Counted from the stretch's first letter, positions 9,901-22,664 are shown. The stretch: DNA of 64,000 bases from Auanema rhodensis (GCA_964057225.1 OZ059898.1:6758001-6822000); one strand, 5' to 3'. Numbers and translations are program-made. Notes: generated by a model from the letters alone, not told the origin.

Positions 9901-12900
9901 AGCCTGAACTTTTTTGTGAACATTCTTGTGGATGGGCTCGGTATAAACCATTTTTACAGAAAATAGAAAGCTCCATGGCAAATTTTATTAAAACAATCAG
10001 ATTCTACAGTCTTTTTTACCCAAGTTGTGTATATTCTTAATTTAATAAATTCTATGATTGAGGAGAAAAAGGAAGAATCACGGGTCCCATCGTGTACACA
10101 GCCTGAACTTTTTTGTGAACATTCTTGTGGATGGGCTCGGTATAAACCATTTTTACAGAAAATAGAAAGCTCCATGGCAAATTTTATTAAAACAATCAGA
10201 TTCTACAGTCTTTTTTACCCAAGTTGTGTATATTCTTAATTTAATAAATTCTATGATTGAGGAGAAAAAGGAAGAATCACCGGTCCCATCGTGTACACAG
10301 CCTGAACTTTTTTGTGAACATTCTTGTGGATGGGCTCGGTATAAACCATTTTTACAGAAAATAGAAAGCTCCATGGCAAATTTTATTAAAACAATCAGAT
10401 TCTACAGTCTTTTTTACCCAAGTTGTGTATATTCTTAATTTAATAAATTCTATGATTGAGGAGAAAAAGGAAGAATCACCGGTCCCATCGTGTACACAGC
10501 CTGAACTTTTTTGTGAACATTCTTGTGGATGAGCTCGGTATAAACCATTTTTACAGAAAATAGAAAGCTCCATGGCAAATTTTATTAAAACAATCAGATT
10601 CTACAGTCTTTTTTACCCAAGTTGTGTATATTCTTAATTTAATAAATTCTATGATTGAGGAGAAAAAGGAAGAATCACCGGTCCCATCGTGTACACAGCC
10701 TGAACTTTTTTGTGAACATTCTTGTGGATGGGCTCGGTATAAACCATTTTTACAGAAAATAGAAAGCTCCATGGCAAATTTTATTAAAACAATCAGATTC
10801 TACAGTCTTTTTTACCCAAGTTGTGTATATTCTTAATTTAATAAATTCTATGATTGAGGAGAAAAAGGAAGAATCACCGGTCCCATCGTGTACACAGCCT
10901 GAACTTTTTTGTGAACATTCTTGTGGATGAGCTCGGTATAAACCATTTTTACAGAAAATAGAAAGCTCCATGGCAAATTTTATTAAAACAATCAGATTCT
11001 ACAGTCTTTTTTACCCAAGTTGTGTATATTCTTAATTTAATAAATTCTATGATTGAGGAGAAAAAGGAAGAATCACCGGTCCCATCGTGTACACAGCCTG
11101 AACTTTTTTGTGAACATTCTTGTGGATGAGCTCGGTATAAACCATTTTTACAGAAAATAGAAAGCTCCATGGCAAATTTTATTAAAACAATCAGATTCTA
11201 CAGTCTTTTTTACCCAAGTTGTGTATATTCTTAATTTAATAAATTCTATGATTGAGGAGAAAAAGGAAGAATCACCGGTCCCATCGTGTACACAGCCTGA
11301 ACTTTTTTGTGAACATTCTTGTGGATGAGCTCGGTATAAACCATTTTTACAGAAAATAGAAAGCTCCATGGCAATTTTTATTAAAACAATCAGATTCTAC
11401 AGTCTTTTTTACCCAAGTTGTGTATATTCTTAATTTAATAAATTCTATGATTGAGGAGAAAAAGGAAGAATCACGGGTCCCATCGTGTACACAGCCTGAA
11501 CTTTTTTGTGAACATTCTTGTGGATGGGCTCGGTATAAACCATTTTTACAGAAAATAGAAAGCTCCATGGCAAATTTTATTAAAACAATCAGATTCTACA
11601 GTCTTTTTTACCCAAGTTGTGTATATTCTTAATTTAATAAATTCTATGATTGAGGAGAAAAAGGAAGAATCACCGGTCCCATCGTGTACACAGCCTGAAC
11701 TTTTTTGTGAACATTCTTGTGGATGAGCTCGGTATAAACCATTTTTACAGAAAATAGAAAGCTCCATGGCAAATTTTATTAAAACAATCAGATTCTACAG
11801 TCTTTTTTACCCAAGTTGTGTATATTCTTAATTTAATAAATTCTATGATTGAGGAGAAAAAGGAAGAATCACCGGTCCCATCGTGTACACAGCCTGAACT
11901 TTTTTGTGAACATTCTTGTGGATGAGCTCGGTATAAACCATTTTTACAGAAAATAGAAAGCTCCATGGCAAATTTTATTAAAACAATCAGATTCTACAGT
12001 CTTTTTTACCCAAGTTGTGTATATTCTTAATTTAATAAATTCTATGATTGAGGAGAAAAAGGAAGAATCACGGGTCCCATCGTGTACACAGCCTGAACTT
12101 TTTTGTGAACATTCTTGTGGATGGGCTCGGTATAAACCATTTTTACAGAAAATAGAAAGCTCCATGGCAAATTTTATTAAAACAATCAGATTCTACAGTC
12201 TTTTTTACCCAAGTTGTGTATATTCTTAATTTAATAAATTCTATGATTGAGGAGAAAAAGGAAGAATCACCGGTCCCATCGTGTACACAGCCTGAACTTT
12301 TTTGTGAACATTCTTGTGGATGAGCTCGGTATAAACCATTTTTACAGAAAATAGAAAGCTCCATGGCAAATTTTATTAAAACAATCAGATTCTACAGTCT
12401 TTTTTACCCAAGTTGTGTATATTCTTAATTTAATAAATTCTATGATTGAGGAGAAAAAGGAAGAATCACGGGTCCCATCGTGTACACAGCCTGAACTTTT
12501 TTGTGAACATTCTTGTGGATGGGCTCGGTATAAACCATTTTTACAGAAAATAGAAAGCTCCATGGCAAATTTTATTAAAACAATCAGATTCTACAGTCTT
12601 TTTTACCCAAGTTGTGTATATTCTTAATTTAATAAATTCTATGATTGAGGAGAAAAAGGAAGAATCACGGGTCCCATCGTGTACACAGCCTGAACTTTTT
12701 TGTGAACATTCTTGTGGATGAGCTCGGTATAAACCATTTTTACAGAAAATAGAAAGCTCCATGGCAAATTTTATTAAAACAATCAGATTCTACAGTCTTT
12801 TTTACCCAAGTTGTGTATATTCTTAATTTAATAAATTCTATGATTGAGGAGAAAAAGGAAGAATCACGGGTCCCATCGTGTACACAGCCTGAACTTTTTT

Positions 12901-15900
12901 GTGAACATTCTTGTGGATGAGCTCGGTATAAACCATTTTTACAGAAAATAGAAAGCTCCATGGCAAATTTTATTAAAACAATCAGATTCTACAGTCTTTT
13001 TTACCCAAGTTGTGTATATTCTTAATTTAATAAATTCTATGATTGAGGAGAAAAAGGAAGAATCACCGGTCCCATCGTGTACACAGCCTGAACTTTTTTG
13101 TGAACATTCTTGTGGATGGGCTCGGTATAAACCATTTTTACAGAAAATAGAAAGCTCCATGGCAAATTTTATTAAAACAATCAGATTCTACAGTCTTTTT
13201 TACCCAAGTTGTGTATATTCTTAATTTAATAAATTCTATGATTGAGGAGAAAAAGGAAGAATCACCGGTCCCATCGTGTACACAGCCTGAACTTTTTTGT
13301 GAACATTCTTGTGGATGAGCTCGGTATAAACCATTTTTACAGAAAATAGAAAGCTCCATGGCAAATTTTATTAAAACAATCAGATTCTACAGTCTTTTTT
13401 ACCCAAGTTGTGTATATTCTTAATTTAATAAATTCTATGATTGAGGAGAAAAAGGAAGAATCACCGGTCCCATCGTGTACACAGCCTGAACTTTTTTGTG
13501 AACATTCTTGTGGATGAGCTCGGTATAAACCATTTTTACAGAAAATAGAAAGCTCCATGGCAAATTTTATTAAAACAATCAGATTCTACAGTCTTTTTTA
13601 CCCAAGTTGTGTATATTCTTAATTTAATAAATTCTATGATTGAGGAGAAAAAGGAAGAATCACCGGTCCCATCGTGTACACAGCCTGAACTTTTTTGTGA
13701 ACATTCTTGTGGATGAGCTCGGTATAAACCATTTTTACAGAAAATAGAAAGCTCCATGGCAAATTTTATCAAAACAATCAGATTCTACAGTCTCTTTTAC
13801 CCAAGTTGTGTATATTCTTAATTTAATAAATTCTATGATTGAGGAGAAAAAGGAAGAATCACCGGTCCCATCGTGTACACAGCCTGAACTTTTTTGTGAA
13901 CATTCTTGTGGATGAGCTCGGTATAAACCATTTTTACAGAAAATAGAAAGCTCCATGGCAAATTTTATTAAAACAATCAGATTCTACAGTCTCTTTTACC
14001 CAAGTTGTGTATATTCTTAATTTAATAAATTCTATGATTGAGGAGAAAAAGGAAGAATCACCGGTCCCATCGTGTACACAGCCTGAACTTTTTTGTGAAC
14101 ATTCTTGTGGATGAGCTCGGTATAAACCATTTTTACAGAAAATAGAAAGCTCCATGGCAAATTTTATTAAAACAATCAGATTCTACAGTCTTTTTTACCC
14201 AAGTTGTGTATATTCTTAATTTAATAAATTCTATGATTGAGGAGAAAAAGGAAGAATCACCGGTCCCATCGTGTACACAGCCTGAACTTTTTTGTGAACA
14301 TTCTTGTGGATGAGCTCGGTATAAACCATTTTTACAGAAAATAGAAAGCTCCATGGCAAATTTTATTAAAACAATCAGATTCTACAGTCTTTTTTACCCA
14401 AGTTGTGTATATTCTTAATTTAATAAATTCTATGATTGAGGAGAAAAAGGAAGAATCACCGGTCCCATCGTGTACACAGCCTGAACTTTTTTGTGAACAT
14501 TCTTGTGGATGAGCTCGGTATAAACCATTTTTACAGAAAATAGAAAGCTCCATGGCAAATTTTATTAAAACAATCAGATTCTACAGTCTTTTTTACCCAA
14601 GTTGTGTATATTCTTAATTTAATAAATTCTATGATTGAGGAGAAAAAGGAAGAATCACCGGTCCCATCGTGTACACAGCCTGAACTTTTTTGTGAACATT
14701 CTTGTGGATGAGCTCGGTATAAACCATTTTTACAGAAAATAGAAAGCTCCATGGCAAATTTTATCAAAACAATCAGATTCTACAGTCTCTTTTACCCAAG
14801 TTGTGTATATTCTTAATTTAATAAATTCTATGATTGAGGAGAAAAAGGAAGAATCACCGGTCCCATCGTGTACACAGCCTGAACTTTTTTGTGAACATTC
14901 TTGTGGATGAGCTCGGTATAAACCATTTTTACAGAAAATAGAAAGCTCCATGGCAAATTTTATTAAAACAATCAGATTCTACAGTCTTTTTTACCCAAGT
15001 TGTGTATATTCTTAATTTAATAAATTCTATGATTGAGGAGAAAAAGGAAGAATCACCGGTCCCATCGTGTACACAGCCTGAACTTTTTTGTGAACATTCT
15101 TGTGGATGGGCTCGGTATAAACCATTTTTACAGAAAATAGAAAGCTCCATGGCAAATTTTATTAAAACAATCAGATTCTACAGTCTTTTTTACCCAAGTT
15201 GTGTATATTCTTAATTTAATAAATTCTATGATTGAGGAGAAAAAGGAAGAATCACCGGTCCCATCGTGTACACAGCCTGAACTTTTTTGTGAACATTCTT
15301 GTGGATGGGCTCGGTATAAACCATTTTTACAGAAAATAGAAAGCTCCATGGCAAATTTTATTAAAACAATCAGATTCTACAGTCTTTTTTACCCAAGTTG
15401 TGTATATTCTTAATTTAATAAATTCTATGATTGAGGAGAAAAAGGAAGAATCACCGGTCCCATCGTGTACACAGCCTGAACTTTTTTGTGAACATTCTTG
15501 TGGATGAGCTCGGTATAAACCATTTTTACAGAAAATAGAAAGCTCCATGGCAAATTTTATTAAAACAATCAGATTCTACAGTCTTTTTTACCCAAGTTGT
15601 GTATATTCTTAATTTAATAAATTCTATGATTGAGGAGAAAAAGGAAGAATCACCGGTCCCATCGTGTACACAGCCTGAACTTTTTTGTGAACATTCTTGT
15701 GGATGAGCTCGGTATAAACCATTTTTACAGAAAATAGAAAGCTCCATGGCAAATTTTATTAAAACAATCAGATTCTACAGTCTTTTTTACCCAAGTTGTG
15801 TATATTCTTAATTTAATAAATTCTATGATTGAGGAGAAAAAGGAAGAATCACCGGTCCCATCGTGTACACAGCCTGAACTTTTTTGTGAACATTCTTGTG

Positions 15901-17628
15901 GATGAGCTCGGTATAAACCATTTTTACAGAAAATAGAAAGCTCCATGGCAAATTTTATTAAAACAATCAGATTCTACAGTCTTTTTTACCCAAGTTGTGT
16001 ATATTCTTAATTTAATAAATTCTATGATTGAGGAGAAAAAGGAAGAATCACCGGTCCCATCGTGTACACAGCCTGAACTTTTTTGTGAACATTCTTGTGG
16101 ATGAGCTCGGTATAAACCATTTTTACAGAAAATAGAAAGCTCCATGGCAAATTTTATCAAAACAATCAGATTCTACAGTCTCTTTTACCCAAGTTGTGTA
16201 TATTCTTAATTTAATAAATTCTATGATTGAGGAGAAAAAGGAAGAATCACCGGTCCCATCGTGTACACAGCCTGAACTTTTTTGTGAACATTCTTGTGGA
16301 TGAGCTCGGTATAAACCATTTTTACAGAAAATAGAAAGCTCCATGGCAAATTTTATTAAAACAATCAGATTCTACAGTCTTTTTTACCCAAGTTGTGTAT
16401 ATTCTTAATTTAATAAATTCTATGATTGAGGAGAAAAAGGAAGAATCACCGGTCCCATCGTGTACACAGCCTGAACTTTTTTGTGAACATTCTTGTGGAT
16501 GGGCTCGGTATAAACCATTTTTACAGAAAATAGAAAGCTCCATGGCAAATTTTATTAAAACAATCAGATTCTACAGTCTTTTTTACCCAAGTTGTGTATA
16601 TTCTTAATTTAATAAATTCTATGATTGAGGAGAAAAAGGAAGAATCACCGGTCCCATCGTGTACACAGCCTGAACTTTTTTGTGAACATTCTTGTGGATG
16701 GGCTCGGTATAAACCATTTTTACAGAAAATAGAAAGCTCCATGGCAAATTTTATCAAAACAATCAGATTCTACAGTCTCTTTTACCCAAGTTGTGTATAT
16801 TCTTAATTTAATAAATTCTATGATTGAGGAGAAAAAGGAAGAATCACCGGTCCCATCGTGTACACAGCCTGAACTTTTTTGTGAACATTCTTGTGGATGA
16901 GCTCGGTATAAACCATTTTTACAGAAAATAGAAAGCTCCATGGCAAATTTTATTAAAACAATCAGATTCTACAGTCTTTTTTACCCAAGTTGTGTATATT
17001 CTTAATTTAATAAATTCTATGATTGAGGAGAAAAAGGAAGAATCACCGGTCCCATCGTGTACACAGCCTGAACTTTTTTGTGAACATTCTTGTGGATGGG
17101 CTCGGTATAAACCATTTTTACAGAAAATAGAAAGCTCCATGGCAAATTTTATTAAAACAATCAGATTCTACAGTCTTTTTTACCCAAGTTGTGTATATTC
17201 TTAATTTAATAAATTCTATGATTGAGGAGAAAAAGGAAGAATCACCGGTCCCATCGTGTACACAGCCTGAACTTTTTTGTGAACATTCTTGTGGATGGGC
17301 TCGGTATAAACCATTTTTACAGAAAATAGAAAGCTCCATGGCAAATTTTATTAAAACAATCAGATTCTACAGTCTTTTTTACCCAAGTTGTGTATATTCT
17401 TAATTTAATAAATTCTATGATTGAGGAGAAAAAGGAAGAATCACCGGTCCCATCGTGTACACAGCCTGAACTTTTTTGTGAACATTCTTGTGGATGGGCT
17501 CGGTATAAACCATTTTTACAGAAAATAGAAAGCTCCATGGCAAATTTTATCAAAACAATCAGATTCTACAGTCTCTTTTACCCAAGTTGTGTATATTCTT
17601 AATTTAATAAATTCTATGATTGAGGAGA
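6993..17628. repeat. 199-bp tandem satellite, block B (about 53.5 copies)
   Basis: The same 199-bp unit as block A, more homogeneous. Almost all copies read ATTAAAAC, TTCTACAG and TACCCAAG. Marked variants recur at exact multiples of 199 bp: a TATCAAAAC plus TCTCTTTTA haplotype at about 9589, 13768, 14763, 16156, 16753 and 17549 (gaps of 21, 5, 7, 3 and 4 units), and CACGGGTCCC at about 7493, 8090, 9085, 10080, 11473, 12070, 12468, 12667 and 12866. This is what local amplification of multi-unit blocks (higher-order structure or unequal exchange) produces. ORFs of 70-78 codons on both strands are by-products of the unit. Confidence 0.98.
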
Positions 17629-18342
17629 GTTTCCTCGTCCGGGCTCCTCGTCTTCGGCCTCCTGGCTCCTCGTCATTGGGCTCCTGGAGCCTCGTCCTCC
17701 TCGTCTTCGGGCTCCTCGGGATCCTGGCTCCTCGTCCTTCTCGGGCTCCTGGCTCCTGGATCCTCGTCCTCCTCGGGCTCCTGGATCCTCGTCTTCGGGC
17801 TCCTCGGGATCCTGGCTCCTCGTCTTCGGGTTCCTGGCTTCTCGTCCTTGGGCTTTTGGAAGGCAAAAGGCTTCCCTCAAGGTCTCGTTTTCTCGTTTCC
17901 TCGTCCTGGCTTCTCGTTCTCCTCGGGATCCTGGCTCCTCGATCCTCGTCCCCGTCTCCTGGATCCTCGTCCTCTTCGTGCTCCTCGTCCTCCGTCTCCT
18001 GGATCCTCGTCCTCCTCGTCCTCCGTCTCCTGGATCCTCGTCCTCCGTCTCCTGGCTTCTCGTTCTCCTCTTGTTCGGGATCCTGGCTCCTGGTCCTCCT
18101 CGCCTTCGGGATCCTGGCTCCTGGTCCTCTTCGTGCTCCTCGTCTCCTGGATCCTCGTCCTCCTCGTTCTCGGCTTCCTCGGGATCCTGGTCCTCGTCCT
18201 CCTCGTCTTCGGGCTCCTCGGGATCCTGGCTCCTGGTCCTCCTCGTTCTCGGGATCCTCGGGATCCTGGCTCCTGGTCCTCCTCGTCTCGTCTCCTGGAT
18301 CTTCGTCCTCCTCGTCTTCGGGCTCCTCGGGATCCTGGCTCT
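17629..18342. repeat. GC-rich minisatellite flanking the satellite
   Basis: The DNA switches abruptly from satellite (TTGAGGAGA) to imperfect repeats of words such as GGATCCTCGTCCTCC, TCTTCGGGCTCCTCGGG and GGCTCCTGG. It ends at CTGGCTCTATAATC. The plus strand is a pyrimidine-rich Ser/Pro/Leu/Gly-type sequence open in several frames (291, 247 and 122 codons), and the minus strand is open as Arg/Glu/Pro-rich frames. Multi-frame openness is a composition effect of the repeat, so I call no gene. The last satellite bases (GAGGAGA) may have provided the junction microhomology. Confidence 0.9.
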
Positions 18343-20129
18343 ATAATCTTTGTCTTACCTTAAGTTATGCTCAGTATCCTAGAGGATTCGATCTTGGACT
18401 GTTTGATTGTCAGTCTGTCATCTTATCCTTTCGGCTACTGACCACATTTATATATAATTGGTAACTATATAATAAAATAAAAAATGGATATATGATATAA
18501 ACCGCTATCAATAGCTGTTTCAAGTTCTTTATGCTACTGACGGCCTTATTAAAAAGTTTATTTTATTCAAAACTGAATTACAGTTATATAATTATACAGA
18601 CATAAAATTTTTAAAAAATTTGAAAACATGATTTTTTTTGAAATCCATGCTCAAGCTCTGAGAGTAGGATAATATGATTTTGACAGCTGGCGTCTTCAAA
18701 AGTATGATTTTAACAGCAATTTTGCACGGCTCACTACTTATAATAAGTATAATAAAATTAGAAAATATTATGATATAAAAACTGAATCATTATTTGACAC
18801 TGAATTTTCATTATCAACTGTTTACTTTGTTGTAATGTTTGCTCTGAAAGAACTAATTAAGCCATTTGATTTTTACAAGATAAGGGTATATTCTTTGAAA
18901 CTATAGAATGTGACCGATGTACACGACAAATGACTGTTTCTTTAACTCGGAATAAGCGGAGATATGCTAGAAAAAAACTGTAGAAGGGAATTTTTAATGA
19001 AAAAAAGAACATTTCTTCAATGTTGTTGAAAGTTAAAATCAAAGTATCAACAACACCAACATTTTAATTTCAAAATTACTGAATACCTACGTATCTCATA
19101 TAGTTATCACATTTTACTAAAAGTATGGGGCCTAAAGGTAAAATGGGAGATATAGATACGGAAAAAGCGTTAAATATAGAAATATAAAATAATATAAAAC
19201 CGATTCTCCTCTTATGTGTTAATGAAGTTTTAATCTTTCACGTGAATTACCGTAACATTTTCCGCATCGTCGTGATTCCATAGGCAAATATCCTAATAAA
19301 TTCTTAAAAAATTTAATTTTTAATAACAAAAAATAAAAAATAAAGTTAAAATTTATAATTTTCCATTATAAAAGAAAACAATTTTCAAAATAATATCATA
19401 TGTAAGTTAATCTAAAGATTCTACCGAATAATATACATAATATACACAATTAAATTAAATTTTGATGCCATTAAAGAAGATATTTGCTCTTAAAAATGTT
19501 TTTTTTTACATTTTACAAGCAATGATGAATGAAATAATATCTTCTTTTTTAGTTATTTCTTTGTAGAAAGTCAGTTAGTATAGATTAACAACGATTTAAC
19601 TAAAGTTTAAAGTTGAAAAAAAGTTTGAAAAATCCTTAATCATTGAATATATTTATAAAAATATATAATTTTGAATGAGAGAAATAGAAATTATTTAAAA
19701 TAAAAAAAACGTATAGAAGATTTGTTAGTCAATTAGTATATTGAAACTGATCATTAAATCCTATAATACATTGTTTGATCCCTTCTATTTCATTTCTAAC
19801 TATGTATATTGGATATTAGATTAACTATACTATTATCAAAAACATATTTTACAATAGAAATTCAAGAAAATAACATTTTCATTTCTGGTTGTTCTGTTTT
19901 TCGAATAAAATAGTTTTAACTTCAGAAAAATAGATTTAGAATTTATTGGTAAAACGAAAAAATATATTTATATCAATAACATATAGTTATATTTATCCAA
20001 TTAAATTTATAAAAAAAGTCTTTTATAACCATATAATGGTATAGTTATTAAGAAATATTATATTATACATATACATATATGTATAGTTTTTTTTATTAAA
20101 AAAAAGAAGATTATAATTAGTATAATTAG

Positions 20130-20150
20130 CTCTCTCTCTCTCTCTCTCTC
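20130..20150. repeat. (CT)n microsatellite
   Basis: Ten CT dinucleotides in a row, about 400 bp upstream of the FAR-like gene. It could be a GAGA-type promoter element or neutral; the sequence cannot tell. Confidence 0.85.
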
Positions 20151-20541
20151 AGTAAAATATTTGAACTTTTAAAAAAAGTATATTAGTTTTAGAGAATGAG
20201 AGCTCATTAATATAGTAATACAGTATTTATTGATATATCATATGAACCAGTTCATTATGCTGAAAGATTTAATATTATCCCGACTTAGAAACATATTAAA
20301 TAGTTTTTTAATAATAATTAATCATGTTATATGATATAGAAATGTATAATAACAACTAGTTTTGATATATGTTATCCTTAATTGCCTGATCTTTTATCCT
20401 TTTTAGTCTCCCCACTTTTCAAATCCATATTTATAGGCATGAGAATCTCATTTTCTCATGTCACATGTTGATCTAAAATAATATATTTCTAACTAATATT
20501 AATATTTTTTATTTTATTTTAAGTAATTTGTATTTATTTTT

Positions 20542-20543
20542 AG
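20542..20543 (+). promoter_or_regulatory. Probable trans-splice acceptor of the FAR-like gene
   Basis: A T-rich tract ends in TTTTTAG seven bases before the ATG, and there is no upstream exon in frame. In nematodes this arrangement marks the site where a spliced leader is added. Confidence 0.55.
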
Positions 20544-20549
20544 GAAACC

Positions 20550-21505
20550 ATGAAATTTACTATTGTTTCTACTCTTCTTCTTTCCGCTGTTTATGCTGCT
20601 CCAATTCCTGGTAATATCACTTTGACTGGTGATATTATTAAGAAACAATTGGATCCTCTTCTTGCATTCGACAGTAAATTTTCAATTATAATTTAAAACT
20701 TTGAAACTTCCCTTTCAGAATACATTGATGAACCATTCTTCAGTGCTATTAAATCTGTATGAATCGTAATCCTTCATCTTTTTGAATTTTTCTTTGATTA
20801 TAGGTTATCAGCAGTGATAGCTTATCCGAACAACTTGCTTCTCTCTTGAATAAGCTTCACAACAAGGAAATTAAGGTAATGAAATCAATTTATGTTACAT
20901 CTCATCAAGTTTTTATAAAATACAGAGACCAAACAATAGACAAGAATCTTTGGAACTTTTAGAAAAGGACTTCCCAGAACTTGGATCTTTGTAAAAAAAT
21001 ATATTTAAAAAACATCTCATCGAATATTTCTTTATAGATTCAGAGGCATGGTCACTGATTATGAGACCAAATTCAAGTCTCTCAGTCAACCAACCCAAGA
21101 TTTCTTGAACGCTGTATGTTCATTATGCTTATTTATGTATTTTTCTTTATTTTTCTTATATTCAGATGGAACAAAGATTATACAAAGCTCAAGAAGAATA
21201 TGATTCCGTTGTTGTACCTTCTGATCCACAAACCGTTGTCAAAGGTCTTCGCGTTCACATCAAGGCTGCCATTGAAAACGATGCTGCTTTTACCGCTTTA
21301 CCACCAGCAAATGTTGAAGAATTGAACAAAGCCTGGCCAAAATTTATCACTTTCACCAAGAGTAATTTGATTTAACTATATATTTCTTATAATTATCATT
21401 ATAGGCAACGTATACACTAGCATCGTCCGTATGTTAAAGGATGCTGAAACCATGTCTGATGAGCAATTGAAAGAATTCCTTACTAAATTCTCAGCTTTTG
21501 CTTAA
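20550..21505 (+). CDS. Secreted fatty-acid/retinol-binding (FAR) family protein
   Basis: Seven exons (20550-20673, 20719-20756, 20804-20875, 20926-20990, 21038-21113, 21166-21361, 21405-21505) sum to 672 nt, giving 223 residues with all phases consistent. Introns are 43-52 nt. The N-terminus MKFTIVSTLLLSAVYAAPIP is a clear signal peptide with cleavage after AYA-type VYA. The rest is alpha-helical, Lys/Glu-rich and Cys-free, with FAR-like patterns: LLEKDFPELGSLFRGM, KFKSLSQPTQDFLNAM and VEELNKAWPKFITF. Nematode FAR proteins bind fatty acids and retinol in the body fluid or at the host interface. The protein is somewhat longer than the ~180-residue classical members because of an N-terminal extension. 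SXP/RAL-2 is the main alternative small secreted helical family, but the Leu-x-x-x-x-Pro-x-Leu pattern fits FAR better. Confidence 0.72.
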
Positions 21506-22158
21506 ATCATTATACAACAGTTGTAATTGAAATGAATTATTTTAGTTCGTAATTCACTAAATGAAGTTAATAATGAATTTTTTTAAGAATATTAGTTTTA
21601 TTATTTTATTTTTAAATAATCAATAATAGTTTTGTTAGAATTAGTTGAATCATTTTATATTTTTTTTATTAAAATTAATAAAATTCATAATAGAAATCAT
21701 ATTTTATAAAATCAATAATTCTGAATATTATGTAATGGAATTAATATTTTTTTATATAATAAAAGAAACGATTACTTTTATTATAATATCATTGTATATT
21801 TCCTTTTTCTCTCGCTTTCTCTCATTCAATTGAAAATATTCCGAATTTGTACAAATTTCTGTACAAAACACTTCTTTCCTTGCTGATTCATCTTCCATCA
21901 ACGTATGAACAACTTGGGTGTTCGTATAGTCAAACGTTCCTTTCTCTTCTGTTTCTCTCTTAAAACGTTTTCTTAGTCAGCGGCCGAATTTGATATAAAA
22001 GTTTCTGACAAAAATCTTACAAGCACTTCTTAAACACAAAAAATCACTTTAATACATTCTCTTCTAATAATTTATTTTAAAAAACTAAAATTGAATTCAT
22101 CTAAATGTTTTTCTAATCTAAACATGCTTATACTAATTAAAACACTGGCAAAATATTC
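21506..22158. other. Intergenic region between the FAR-like gene and the tRNA gene
   Basis: About 650 bp, AT-rich in the first half and more mixed after 21830. It holds the presumed 3' UTR of the FAR-like gene (an AATAAT-type polyadenylation hexamer near 21620). I see no further gene. Confidence 0.5.
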
Positions 22159-22242
22159 TGTCATCCGCAGGATTCGAACCTGCGCCCTCCGGAGAGGACT
22201 GCGACCTGAACGCAGCGCCTTAGACCGCTCGGCCAGAATGAC
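22159..22242 (-). tRNA. tRNA-Leu (anticodon CAG)
   Basis: Reading the minus strand from 22242, a complete 84-nt cloverleaf can be drawn. The acceptor stem is GTCATTC pairing with GGATGAC (one G-U pair), with discriminator A at 22159. The D-arm contains GGCCGAGCGGTCTAAGGC (box A type). The anticodon arm is CTGCG-TTCAGGT-CGCAG with anticodon CAG. A long class II variable arm (TCCTCTCCGGAGGG) and a T-arm with GGTTCGAATCC (box B) complete it. The long variable arm and the anticodon identify leucine. There is no intron. CCA is not encoded, as expected for a eukaryotic nuclear tRNA gene. Confidence 0.95.
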
Positions 22243-22664
22243 ATGTAAGTTGTACCTTTTTTGGTGACTTCCACTTGCTCTCAGATCAAAATTTTAAATT
22301 TTAAATATTTATATCAAAAGCTGATAATATTTTATTTCGATAGTACAGTCCTTTCGAAATCATTGATCATGATAAATGATCGAGAGCCTTTGAAATGTAA
22401 GGCTTGATCAGCTATCGTGAACAAAGATTTTCGCATATATTCTGCATATTTCATATAAATTGTATAATTATTTATATAAATAAAATAAATACATTCTTTA
22501 TTGATTATATTAACCGTATCTATAAACACCCGTAATACATTCAGCACATTATACCTAGCCAATAATCGAATCGAAAATATACAAATAGCTTTTAAAAGCT
22601 CATAATGATATTGTAAATATAAAACTTGAGATAAATATTTTGAAATAAAAATATAAAACAAATA
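22243..22664. other. Spacer between tRNA-Leu and the 3' end of the TANC-like gene
   Basis: About 420 bp, AT-rich. Its right part is the presumed 3' UTR of the TANC-like gene on the minus strand. No other feature is supported. Confidence 0.5.

Larger units (their letters stand above)
18343..20549. other. AT-rich intergenic DNA
   Basis: About 2.2 kb of AT-rich sequence with no ORF longer than about 60 codons that looks coding on either strand, and no recognisable transposon or RNA gene. A (CT)n tract lies at 20130-20150. The last ~150 bp before the FAR-like gene are very T-rich and end in an acceptor-like TATTTATTTTTAG. Confidence 0.6.

Noticed and set aside
1-17628. CRISPR-like array
   Set aside because: The 199-bp units are contiguous and lack unique spacers; the genome is clearly eukaryotic (introns, eukaryotic genes).
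17589-18464. Long plus-strand ORFs (291, 247 and 122 codons) and minus-strand ORFs in the GC-rich minisatellite
   Set aside because: Several frames are open on both strands because of the repeat composition. The predicted proteins are Ser/Leu/Pro/Gly or Arg/Glu monotony with no domain.
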